Assembly (NCBI GenBank): GCA_036511675.1
Contig: DATCBU010000113.1
Coordinates: forward strand, 1 to 64,000
DNA: 64,000 nt
Reading direction: 5' to 3'
Origin: Chersky-840 sp036511675
Lineage (GTDB): Bacteria; Actinomycetota; Acidimicrobiia; Acidimicrobiales; UBA8190
Shown in pieces: positions 15,628 to 23,176 of this stretch. The notes below the pieces were generated by a model. It worked only from the letters and a program-made list of their open reading frames with translations. It searched no databases and had not been told where the DNA came from. A program made the position numbers and the translations under genes. Position 1 is the stretch's first letter. Every line of letters starts with the position of its first letter.

Positions 15628-16770
15628 ATGAGCCAGGTGTCACCAGGCGACGACGGAACGAGGCAGCGCCCCGGTTCTCCGGCGCGCAAGGGCTCCCCTG
15701 CCAAGCGACCCCCGGCCAAAGCGGCGGTCAAGGCGGGTCCGGCGTCAGGCGCAGCCAAGCGTCCCCCCACCAGTGGCAAGACCCGCAATCCCACCGGCGG
15801 GCAGAACCGTCCAGCCGGCGGTGGTGGCGGCGGTGGTGGCGGCGGCGGTGGCAAGGGTCGTCCCCCCACGTCCGGCGGGGCCAAGGGCCGCGCCCCGCGA
15901 CCCAACATGAAGATCACCGCCGCTCCCCCCCGACGCTTCTCGCCCTCGACCATGGCCTTCGCCTCCATCGGCCTGGTGGTGCTCATCATCCTCGTGTTCG
16001 TGGTGGTGAAGGTCACGGCCGGGCCGAGCACACCCAGCAAGAATTCGATCCTCCCGCCCCCCGCCCCGGCATCGGCGAAGGTGGTATCGGAAGTGACCGG
16101 CGTCACCCTCGCCGAGGCGAACACGGTGGGGATCGGGACGAGCGTCACCCCCCCGCAGGTGCTCAAGAACCAGCCCAAGCTCACCAGCAACGGCAAGCCG
16201 GAGCTGCTGTTCATCGGGGCCGAGTTCTGCCCGTACTGCGCGGCCGAGCGGTGGTCGATGGTGATGGCGATGAGCCGCTTCGGCACGTGGTCGGGGCTCG
16301 AGGAGACCACATCGTCGCTATGGGACGCCTACCCCGCTACCGCAACGTTCAGCTTCCGCGACGTGTCATTCACAAGCCCGTACTTCTCGTTCGTGTCGGT
16401 GGAGCACGAGACCAACGACAACAACGGCCAGGGCACCCGCAAGTTGTTCCAGCCCCTCACCACCGCCGAGGGCAAGCTGTGGTCGAAGTACTCCACCCAT
16501 TTCGGCGAACAGACCGGATACCCCTTCCTCGACTTCGACAACAAGGTCTTCGTGCTCGGGCCAAGCTACGTCCCCGACGTCATGCAGGGGCTCAACCAGC
16601 AGGAGATCGCGGCCAAGCTCTCGAACCCCAAGGACGTCGTCACCCAGCGCATCGTGGGAACGGCCAACTACCTCACCGCCTCGATCTGCGCCATCACGGG
16701 GAACCAGCCCGCGGCGGTGTGCTCGGCGTCGGGGACCCACAAGGCGGCCGTCTCCATGAAATTGAGCTGA
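15628..16770 (+). CDS. DUF929 thioredoxin-like membrane-anchored protein
   Basis: 380-residue protein with a basic Pro/Ala/Lys-rich cytoplasmic N-terminus, an uninterrupted run of 12 glycines (about residues 64-75), one transmembrane helix near 110-133 and an extracytoplasmic DUF929 domain holding a CPYC redox motif (FCPYCAAERWSM). It is therefore likely an exported thiol-disulfide oxidoreductase. The next gene encodes VKOR, which can reoxidise such proteins, so the two probably form a disulfide-forming relay. The glycine run is encoded by GGT/GGC repeats at about 15817-15852 and could be length-variable. Confidence 0.85.
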   Translation: MSQVSPGDDGTRQRPGSPARKGSPAKRPPAKAAVKAGPASGAAKRPPTSGKTRNPTGGQNRPAGGGGGGGGGGGGKGRPPTSGGAKGRAPRPNMKITAAPPRRFSPSTMAFASIGLVVLIILVFVVVKVTAGPSTPSKNSILPPPAPASAKVVSEVTGVTLAEANTVGIGTSVTPPQVLKNQPKLTSNGKPELLFIGAEFCPYCAAERWSMVMAMSRFGTWSGLEETTSSLWDAYPATATFSFRDVSFTSPYFSFVSVEHETNDNNGQGTRKLFQPLTTAEGKLWSKYSTHFGEQTGYPFLDFDNKVFVLGPSYVPDVMQGLNQQEIAAKLSNPKDVVTQRIVGTANYLTASICAITGNQPAAVCSASGTHKAAVSMKLS

Positions 16771-16814
16771 CCGAGAAGTTGCGATGACCGGGAAGTCGAG
16801 CTGAGCAGACCGCC

Positions 16815-17327
16815 ATGGCCGACGTGGGCGTCAAGCAGGACTACGAGTTGCCGGCGTTGCCGCGCTGGCGGCCATGGGCGGCATTCGCCTTGTCGATCAT
16901 CGGGTTCGGCATCTCGATGTACCTCACCATCGACCACTTCCAGGGCGTGGCGCCCATCTGCTCGTCGCAGGGCTTCGTGAACTGCAAGCTGGTGACCGAG
17001 AGCACCTACTCCTACATCCTCAAGATCCCGGTGTCGCTGCTCGGCCTCCTCTTCTTCACCGCCATGGTGGGGATCAACTTCCCTCCCCTGTGGCGGGCCC
17101 GGTCCCCCTGGGTGGCCGTGGCGCGCCTGGCCATGGTGGCGAGCGGGATCTGCTTCGTCCTCTACCTGCTGGCGGCCGAGCTCTTCAGCATCAAGGCCAT
17201 CTGTCTGTGGTGCACCGGCGTGCACATCACCACGTTCATTCTTTTCGTCCTGGTGGTGGTGTCGTTCCCCCTCATGTCGCCGCGGGCCATGCAGTATCGG
17301 GAGTGGGCGGAGGGAAACGAAGCCTGA
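16815..17327 (+). CDS. Vitamin K epoxide reductase (VKOR) family protein
   Basis: 170-residue four-helix membrane protein. Active-site CLWC (Cys130, Cys133) near the end of a helix and the loop cysteines Cys49 and Cys57 are all present, the full set needed to pass electrons from a DsbA-like partner to quinone. In actinobacteria VKOR replaces DsbB. It follows the DUF929 gene by 44 nt and is probably in the same operon; menaquinone-type genes lie a few kb downstream. Confidence 0.93.
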   Translation: MADVGVKQDYELPALPRWRPWAAFALSIIGFGISMYLTIDHFQGVAPICSSQGFVNCKLVTESTYSYILKIPVSLLGLLFFTAMVGINFPPLWRARSPWVAVARLAMVASGICFVLYLLAAELFSIKAICLWCTGVHITTFILFVLVVVSFPLMSPRAMQYREWAEGNEA

Positions 17328-17378
17328 TCACCCCGGGGCCCGGTGCAACCGGATCGGGCCGGGCGGGGTTGAAATGGT

Positions 17379-17972
17379 GTGATGGCCCAACCCAGCAATG
17401 CGGCCGTGCTCGACGGCATGGCCGACGACCTCGACGCCGGGTACGGAGCGTTCGTGCGCGCCCACTCGACCGCGGTGTTCAGCACCGCACTGCGCCTGAG
17501 CGGGTCGCGCGCCGAGGCGGACGACCTGGCCCAGGAGACCTTCATCCGCGCCTACAAGGCGTTGCGCCGATTCGACTCCGAGCGCGTGCTCCTGCTCGAG
17601 GCGAGGCCGTGGTTGGTCACCATCACCCTGAACCTGTGGCGCAACAGCCTGCGCCGCGCCGCTCGGCGACCCCGCGAGACCAACGCGACGCACCCTGAGC
17701 CCCCCGACCGCCGCCGCGGCCCCGAGGCCGCCGTCGAGGACGGCGAGGATTCGCAATTCCTGGTTGGCCTGCTGCGCGCCCTTCCCGAGCACCACCGCGT
17801 GCCGGTCGTGCTGCGCCACGTCGTGGGCCTCTCCTACGCCGAGATCTCCTCGGTACTCGACTGCCCCGTCGGCACCGCCAAGGCCAACGTGGCGCGCGGC
17901 CTCGACCGGCTGCGCAGCCTCGCCGATTCCCCCGCGCCGCCGGCCAAGAAGAACAAGAAGGAGTCCCCATGA
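17379..17972 (+). CDS. ECF-type RNA polymerase sigma factor
   Basis: 197-residue sigma-70 family protein with regions 2 and 4 only. Region 2 carries RAEADDLAQETFIRAYKAL (core binding and -10 recognition); region 4 carries LPEHHRVPVVLRHVVGLSY followed by the helix-turn-helix EISSVLDCPVGTAKANVARG. A linker of about 30 Arg/Pro/Glu-rich residues joins them. GTG 17379 or the adjacent ATG 17382 may start it. The stop overlaps the ATG of the next gene (ATGA), the position where an anti-sigma factor is normally encoded; here that gene is a DNA-repair methyltransferase fusion. Regulon unknown. Confidence 0.92.
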   Translation: MMAQPSNAAVLDGMADDLDAGYGAFVRAHSTAVFSTALRLSGSRAEADDLAQETFIRAYKALRRFDSERVLLLEARPWLVTITLNLWRNSLRRAARRPRETNATHPEPPDRRRGPEAAVEDGEDSQFLVGLLRALPEHHRVPVVLRHVVGLSYAEISSVLDCPVGTAKANVARGLDRLRSLADSPAPPAKKNKKESP

Positions 17973-18805
17973 CCCCCAAGACCGTGTCCCCCAACATCAT
18001 GTCGCCCAAGACCTTGTCCACCGTCGACGCCGCCGCCCTGCGCCGGTTGCGCATCGACGCGCCCGAGGGCTTCGTCGACACCGTGTTGGACGCCCTGGGT
18101 CTGCACCACCCGGACCAACTGGTCACGGTGACGAGCCCGGCCGGGGACCTGTTCGTGGCCTTCAGCGACGACGGCATCAGTGCGGTGATGCCGACGGCGC
18201 TGTTCGGCGGCGACCCCGAGAAGTTCGCGACGCAGCACCGGGAGGAGACGGGACGCCCGGTCGTGGCGGGCATCCGACCCCCCGCCGGGCTGGTGTCCGC
18301 ACTGCGCAGTGGCCGGGCCACGAGCCTGCGGTACGACCTGTCGGGCCTGACCCCGTTCGAGCGCGCCGTGCTCACCAAGACGCTCGAGATCCCCTCGGGA
18401 GAGGTCCGTCCCTACGGATGGGTGGCACGCCAGATCGGCCGGCCCAAGGCCGTGCGCGCCGTGGGCTCGGCCCTGGGGCGCAACCCCGTGCCCGTGCTCA
18501 TCCCCTGTCACCGCGTGGTGCGCAGCGACGGGCAGATCGGGAACTACGGCCTCGGGGTCCCCATGAAGCGGGCGCTGCTCAGCGCCGAGGGTGTCGACAT
18601 CACCCGCCTGGAGCGCCTCGCCGACGCCGGGGTGCGGTACATCGGCAGCGACACCACCAAGGTGTTCTGCGTCCCCTCGTGCGTGCACGCCCGCCGGATC
18701 CGCTCCGCCCACGAGGTGCGCTTCCGCACCGAGGCCGCCGCACTGGGAGCCGGGTACAGGCCGTGCGCGCACTGCACCCCCGCGGCAGTGCGGTCTGCCT
18801 CCTGA
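17969..18805 (+). CDS. Ogt-type methyltransferase fused to C-terminal Ada zinc domain
   Basis: 278 residues with three parts. Residues 1-45 are a short leader (APEGFVDTVLDALGL) of the kind seen at the start of some sigma-associated proteins. Residues about 50-205 form an O6-alkylguanine-DNA alkyltransferase with the acceptor motif PCHRVV (Cys180) and IPSGEVRPYG before it. Residues about 215-275 match the Ada methylphosphotriester domain, with four zinc-type cysteines (234, 238, 266, 269) in FCVPSC and CAHC. In E. coli Ada that domain is N-terminal and followed by an AraC-type regulator; here it is C-terminal and no DNA-binding regulator is attached. Translational coupling to the ECF sigma gene suggests a regulatory link. 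Confidence 0.9.
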   Translation: MTPKTVSPNIMSPKTLSTVDAAALRRLRIDAPEGFVDTVLDALGLHHPDQLVTVTSPAGDLFVAFSDDGISAVMPTALFGGDPEKFATQHREETGRPVVAGIRPPAGLVSALRSGRATSLRYDLSGLTPFERAVLTKTLEIPSGEVRPYGWVARQIGRPKAVRAVGSALGRNPVPVLIPCHRVVRSDGQIGNYGLGVPMKRALLSAEGVDITRLERLADAGVRYIGSDTTKVFCVPSCVHARRIRSAHEVRFRTEAAALGAGYRPCAHCTPAAVRSAS

Positions 18806-18813
18806 GTACAGGT

Positions 18814-20100
18814 TTAGAGAGCGGGCCAGACGCGGTCGAACCAGCGTCCCGTGGCACTGCGCCGGGTCACGGCGCGGCCGATCACCGAGGCGGCGACGGC
18901 GACGGTGCGACCCGCTCCGGGCGGGGTGCCGTCGAGGAGCTCGTTCCAATACACCGACCACCCGCTGGCCAGGGGCCGACCCACGAGCGGGTGGGTGAGG
19001 ACCTTGCCCACCACCGAGACGGCGGCGGGCCGGCTCACCAGCAGGACGTGGGCGGCCGAGGCGACCCGGTGGTAGGCGAGATGGTCCCGGCCCAGCGCGG
19101 CGCGATAGGTGGCGGCGGCCCGGCCCGGCCCGGCCAGGACCGCCTCGGCGGCGAGACGGCCGCTCGTCATGGCGTGGGAGATGCCCTCGCCCTGAAGGGG
19201 ATTGACCAGCCCGGCGGCGTCCCCGGCCAGCAGGACGCGCCCCGCCGCCGGCGTGGTGCCCACCATGCCCATCTTCAGCCAGCCCCCCAACCGGCCCGGC
19301 CCCGACCCGTCCCCGGGCTTCTCCACCAGCCCGATGCGCCGGAGGTGCTCGAGGAACGCCGGCAGGAGCCGCACCGCACCGGCCCCGGCGCGCCGGTCGG
19401 CCAGGGTGCCGATGCCGAGCCCGGCGTTGGCGCGCCCGTCGGGCCCGGGGAAGAGCCAGCCGTAGCCGGGGAACACGCGTCGCGGCTCGCGCTCCCACAA
19501 GACGATGTGGGGCAGCGCCACGGGCTCGTCGAGGTACACCCGCACCGCGAAGCCCCACAGCACCCGGCGGGGGTCGACCAACCCCGCGGCGTCCCCCACT
19601 CGGCTCGTGGCCCCGTCGGCGCCGATCACCACATCGGCGCGCAGTGTCCTGTCGCCGTCGAGCTCGACCACATGCGCGTCGGCCGCACCCTCATCACCGG
19701 GGTCCCCCGGGCCGATCTGCTCCACGCGGCCGGTCAAGGGCTCGGCCCCTTCATCGAGGGCCTGCTCTTTCAGCCAGGCGTCGAACCGCAGGCGAGGGAC
19801 GGTCACGCCGTAGCCCGGGTAGTCCAGTCCCTCGAAGCAGGGCAGCCGGAGGCGGCGCCCGGACGGGCCCACCACCACCATGTCCCCCAGGGGCGCCCCC
19901 GTCTCCTCGGGAGCCAGGCCCAGCTCGTGCAGCACGGCGACGCCGCGCGGCCCGATGGCGTCACCGCACGCCTTGTCGCGCGGGAAGGTGGCCTTGTCCA
20001 CCAGCGCCACGCGGGCGCCCGCCCGGGCCAGCACCAGCGCGGCGGTGGCACCGGCGGGGCCCGATCCCACCACCGCCACGTCGAAGTGCTCTGAAACCAT
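18814..20100 (-). CDS. Geranylgeranyl reductase family FAD-dependent oxidoreductase
   Basis: 428-residue flavoprotein with N-terminal dinucleotide motif DVAVVGSGPAGA, the FPRDKACGDAIGP signature of geranylgeranyl/digeranylgeranyl reductases and the FAD motif LLAGDAAGLVNPLQGEGI. Relatives saturate polyprenyl chains; in mycobacteria MenJ does this to menaquinone. ATG 20100 is preceded by GGAGG, whereas the longer frame to 20160 overlaps the divergent methyltransferase gene. Its neighbours (UbiE/MenG-like and UbiA-like genes) fit quinone or isoprenoid modification, but the substrate is inferred. Confidence 0.88.
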   Translation of the reverse strand: MVSEHFDVAVVGSGPAGATAALVLARAGARVALVDKATFPRDKACGDAIGPRGVAVLHELGLAPEETGAPLGDMVVVGPSGRRLRLPCFEGLDYPGYGVTVPRLRFDAWLKEQALDEGAEPLTGRVEQIGPGDPGDEGAADAHVVELDGDRTLRADVVIGADGATSRVGDAAGLVDPRRVLWGFAVRVYLDEPVALPHIVLWEREPRRVFPGYGWLFPGPDGRANAGLGIGTLADRRAGAGAVRLLPAFLEHLRRIGLVEKPGDGSGPGRLGGWLKMGMVGTTPAAGRVLLAGDAAGLVNPLQGEGISHAMTSGRLAAEAVLAGPGRAAATYRAALGRDHLAYHRVASAAHVLLVSRPAAVSVVGKVLTHPLVGRPLASGWSVYWNELLDGTPPGAGRTVAVAASVIGRAVTRRSATGRWFDRVWPAL

Positions 20101-20144
20101 GAAACCTCCGACATCGACGGTGCGTTCTGTGAGATTGTCGCACC

Positions 20145-20888
20145 GTGCGCCGAGAGACACTCACCACCGGCGCCCGCAACAGCCGATTCGCCCGCCGCCT
20201 GTTCACGGGCCTCCCGGAGCGCTACGACCGCCTGGCCGAGCTGCTGTCGATGGGCCAGAACGGCCGGTGGCGTCGGGAGATGGTGGACCACATCGTGGCG
20301 GGCGGGCCAAATCTGGTCTGCGACGTGGCCACGGGACCGGCGGGGGTGGCCCTGCAGCTGGCGTCCCGCACCGGGGGCCAGGTCATCGGGGTCGACGTCA
20401 CCGAGGCCATGATCCGCCAGGGCCAGGCCAACGTGGCGCGCGCCGGGGCCGAGAAGCAGGTGCAGATGGTGCTGGGCAAGGGCGAGAAGCTCCCCTTCGC
20501 CGACGCCACCTTCGACGCCCTCACCTTCACCTACCTCCTCCGCTACGTCGAGGACCCCCAAGAGACGTTGCGGGAGCTGGCCCGGGTGGTGCGGCCTGGT
20601 GGCACCATCGCCAATCTCGAGTTCCTCGTCCCCTCCAGCCGGTTCTGGCGGTTCTGGTGGTGGGGCTACACCCGCCTGGTGCTCCCCCTCGGCGGTGCGG
20701 TCACGGGCGGGCGCGAGTGGTTCACGGTGGGACGCTTCCTGGGGCCCAACATCTCGGGGCACTACCGCCGCTACCCCTTGTCGTGGACGGTCGAGGCATG
20801 GCGCACGGCGGGGATCGACGACGTCGGGGTCCGGACCATGAGCCTGGGCGGCGGGCTCGTCATGTGGGGCAGGCGGGCCCATGGCTGA
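20145..20888 (+). CDS. UbiE/MenG-like SAM methyltransferase
   Basis: 247-residue class I methyltransferase. Motif I is CDVATGPAGVAL, with VIGVDVTEAMI and LPFADATFDALTFTYLLRYVEDP matching the UbiE/COQ5 pattern; the last third (RFWRFWWWGYTRLVLPL) is hydrophobic and probably membrane-associated. Likely role is methylation of demethylmenaquinone, the last step of menaquinone synthesis. It starts at GTG 20145, divergent from the reductase, and its end overlaps the next gene by 8 nt. Confidence 0.85.
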   Translation: MRRETLTTGARNSRFARRLFTGLPERYDRLAELLSMGQNGRWRREMVDHIVAGGPNLVCDVATGPAGVALQLASRTGGQVIGVDVTEAMIRQGQANVARAGAEKQVQMVLGKGEKLPFADATFDALTFTYLLRYVEDPQETLRELARVVRPGGTIANLEFLVPSSRFWRFWWWGYTRLVLPLGGAVTGGREWFTVGRFLGPNISGHYRRYPLSWTVEAWRTAGIDDVGVRTMSLGGGLVMWGRRAHG

Positions 20889-21612
20889 GGCGCCCCGCCC
20901 CGCCTTCTACGCGGCGACGCGCGGCGGATGGCGCGACTGGTGGACCATCCTGCACCCGCCCTATACGGCCTGGCACCTCTCCTACGTCGTGATCGGGGCG
21001 TCGCTCGCCCCCAAGGTGCACGTGGCGCGCCTGGTGGCCAGCGTCCTGGCCTTCTTCCTGGCCGTGGGGGTGGCCGCCCACTGCCTCGACGAGCTGCACG
21101 GCCGCCCGCTGCGCACCCTCATCCCCGGGCGCGCCCTGGTGGGCGCCACGGTGGTGTCGCTGGCGGGGGCCGTGGCGGTCGGCGTGGTCGGCGTGGTGAC
21201 AGTGGGCGCGGTGCTGGTCCCCTTCATCGTCGTGGGCCCCCTGCTCGTCATGGCGTACAACGCCGAGCTCTTCGGCGGGGTGGTCCATACCGACGCCGGC
21301 TTCGCGGCGGCCTGGGGGGCGTTCCCCGTGCTGACCGCCTATGTGGCCCAGGCGGGCACCCTCACCTGGGCGGCCGCCCTCGTCGCGGTGGGCGCCTTCG
21401 CCCTGTCGTGGGCCCAGCGCAGCCTCAGCACCCCGGCACGCCTGCTGCGACGTTCGGTGCGCGCCGTGGACGGCACCCTGACCCTGGCCGACGGGACCGT
21501 CCGGCACCTCGACGACACCTTCCTGTTGGCCCCGCTCGAACGCGCCCTGCGGGCCCTGTCCTGGGGGCTCGTGACCCTCGCTGCCGGCCTGGCCCTGGCG
21601 CGACTGACCTGA
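20881..21612 (+). CDS. Polytopic membrane protein, possibly degenerate UbiA-like
   Basis: 243 residues with six or more hydrophobic segments. The motif HCLDELHGRPLRT followed by a helix, and MAYNAELFGG followed by a WGAFPVL helix, line up with the two aspartate-rich regions and connecting helices of UbiA prenyltransferases (compare the true UbiA gene at 39986), but most of the metal-binding aspartates are missing. It overlaps the MenG-like gene, so it is cotranscribed with it. Either a divergent prenyltransferase or a non-catalytic relative; assignment is inference. Confidence 0.6.
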   Translation: MAEAPRPAFYAATRGGWRDWWTILHPPYTAWHLSYVVIGASLAPKVHVARLVASVLAFFLAVGVAAHCLDELHGRPLRTLIPGRALVGATVVSLAGAVAVGVVGVVTVGAVLVPFIVVGPLLVMAYNAELFGGVVHTDAGFAAAWGAFPVLTAYVAQAGTLTWAAALVAVGAFALSWAQRSLSTPARLLRRSVRAVDGTLTLADGTVRHLDDTFLLAPLERALRALSWGLVTLAAGLALARLT

Positions 21613-21636
21613 GGCGGTTCTCGAGAGTCGCCGGCC

Positions 21637-22401
21637 CTACTGCGGCTGCTCGGTGGGGCGGACGAGCATCTCGTTGACCGCCATACGCCGGGGCCGGGTC
21701 ACGATGTAGGTGATGGCATCGGCGATGTCCTCGGCCTCCAACCGCTCGACCCCGGCGAACCGGGGCCGCATGGCCTCGAGCACCTCGGGGCGGTTGTGCG
21801 AGGCCAATTCGGTCGATGTCGCGCCCGGCTCGACGAGCGAGACGCGCACATGCCGTTCGGTGACTTCCTGGCGCAACGACTCGCTGAAGGCGCCCACCCC
21901 GTGCTTGGTCAGGTTGTAGACACCACTACCCGTACGCGCCACCCTGCCCGCCACCGAGCTGATGTTCACCATGTCCGCCACCTGGCGCGGGCCGTCCTCC
22001 GCCGCGTGCAGGAGATGCGGCAGGGCGGCATGGGCGCAGTACAACAGGCCCAGCAGGTTGAGCTCCACCATGCGCTGCCACTCCGACAGCGGCGCGCCCA
22101 CGGCCGGGCCCAGCAACATGACCCCGGCGTTGTTCACCAGCGTGTCGAGCCGTCCCAACTCGGTCACCGTGCGCCCCACCGCGGCGGTGGCCTGTTGCTC
22201 GTCGGTGATGTCGGACTCGAGCACCAGCACCGTGCCACCCGCGCCCCGGATCTCCGCCGCCAGCGCCTCGAGCCGGTCCTTGCGCCGCGCCGCGATGGCC
22301 ACGGTCGCGCCCTGGGCGGCCAGTGCGGTGGCCGCGGCCGCCCCGATGCCGCTCGAGGCCCCCGTCACCAGGGCCACGGTGCCATCCAGTCGTTCGGTCA
22401 T
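21637..22401 (-). CDS. SDR family oxidoreductase
   Basis: 254-residue classical short-chain dehydrogenase: TGASSGIG cofactor motif near residue 14, NNAG at about 88, and the Ser/Tyr/Lys set in NISSVAGR and YNLTKHG. ATG 22401 follows AAGGAGA; longer upstream frames are non-coding. It overlaps the stop of the SRPBCC gene (ATGA) and is the last gene of a three-gene operon. Substrate not predictable; the ARRKDR segment suggests NADP(H) use. Confidence 0.93.
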   Translation of the reverse strand: MTERLDGTVALVTGASSGIGAAAATALAAQGATVAIAARRKDRLEALAAEIRGAGGTVLVLESDITDEQQATAAVGRTVTELGRLDTLVNNAGVMLLGPAVGAPLSEWQRMVELNLLGLLYCAHAALPHLLHAAEDGPRQVADMVNISSVAGRVARTGSGVYNLTKHGVGAFSESLRQEVTERHVRVSLVEPGATSTELASHNRPEVLEAMRPRFAGVERLEAEDIADAITYIVTRPRRMAVNEMLVRPTEQPQ

Positions 22402-22892
22402 GGTCGTCTCCTTGTTCTGTCCGGTGCGTTCTCGTCGGCGAGGTGGCGGCGGTAGCTGAGCACGGTGGCTTCGACGACGCGATCGTGGCCCCAGCGCATG
22501 ACCGGGTGCGCCACGCGCGCCGCCAGGCGCATGGCGCGCTGGGTCATCTCGACCGTCCACGACACCTCGGCCCGCGTGCCCCGGGGCGTGGGCTCGAGCA
22601 CGAGATGCGCATCGCCCTCGAGGTCCCCGTGCACGGTGGCGTCGATGCTCGAGGGGGCGATGCAGCGGTCGAGGACCACCCGGATGCGCATGGCGTAGGG
22701 CACCGGCGGCGACACCACCCCGTGGAGCACCGCCCCGTCCACGAGGCCGGGGCCGTCGAGGCGGAACTCGGCCAACCACGACCACCAGCCCTCGAACCGC
22801 TCGGCGTGCTCGATCGAGTGCCACATGACCTCGGGGGCGACGTCGAAGTCGAAGCTGCCCCGGTAGTCGATCACCGCGCTGGACCGGGCCAC
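22398..22892 (-). CDS. SRPBCC (START/polyketide cyclase-like) family protein
   Basis: 164-residue helix-grip protein that probably binds a small hydrophobic ligand. The start is taken at GTG 22892, 4 nt after the stop of the zinc-ribbon gene, giving the typical first strand YRGSFDFDVAPEVMWHSI; the long C-terminal helix (MRLAARVAHPVMRWGHDRVV) is seen. It overlaps the downstream SDR start. SRPBCC-SDR pairs occur in lipid and polyketide metabolism, but no specific role can be assigned. Confidence 0.82.
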   Translation of the reverse strand: MARSSAVIDYRGSFDFDVAPEVMWHSIEHAERFEGWWSWLAEFRLDGPGLVDGAVLHGVVSPPVPYAMRIRVVLDRCIAPSSIDATVHGDLEGDAHLVLEPTPRGTRAEVSWTVEMTQRAMRLAARVAHPVMRWGHDRVVEATVLSYRRHLADENAPDRTRRRP

Positions 22893-22896
22893 GCGC

Positions 22897-23109
22897 TCAG
22901 TCCCGGGCCGGCTCGTTGGGGTACACGGCCCGGCAGGCCGGGCACCACCGCTCCACCTCGGGCATGGTCGTGGCGGGCCGGAGCCCCCCGTCCTCGCCCG
23001 TCTCCAGGTAGACCCGGTGCACGGGGGCGAAAGGCCCGCTCGCGTGGCCGCAACTTCCGCACGTCGCGCCTGGTGACGACCCATTCCTAGCCACGGGGGA
23101 ACGGTACAC
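22897..23109 (-). CDS. Small zinc-ribbon protein
   Basis: A 70-residue protein with two CxxC knuckles (CGSC and CPAC) about 35 residues apart, ending just before the SRPBCC gene. Start is GTG 23109 or, removing five residues, GTG 23094; neither has a clear ribosome-binding site. The strict spacing of the cysteines and tight linkage to the next gene argue that it is real. Function unknown. Confidence 0.6.
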   Translation of the reverse strand: MYRSPVARNGSSPGATCGSCGHASGPFAPVHRVYLETGEDGGLRPATTMPEVERWCPACRAVYPNEPARD

Positions 23110-23176
23110 TGGGACCTACTACCCGGTCCCGACGCCGCCGGCAGCCATCGTGCGCTGGACGGCAAGGAGGCCTCAC

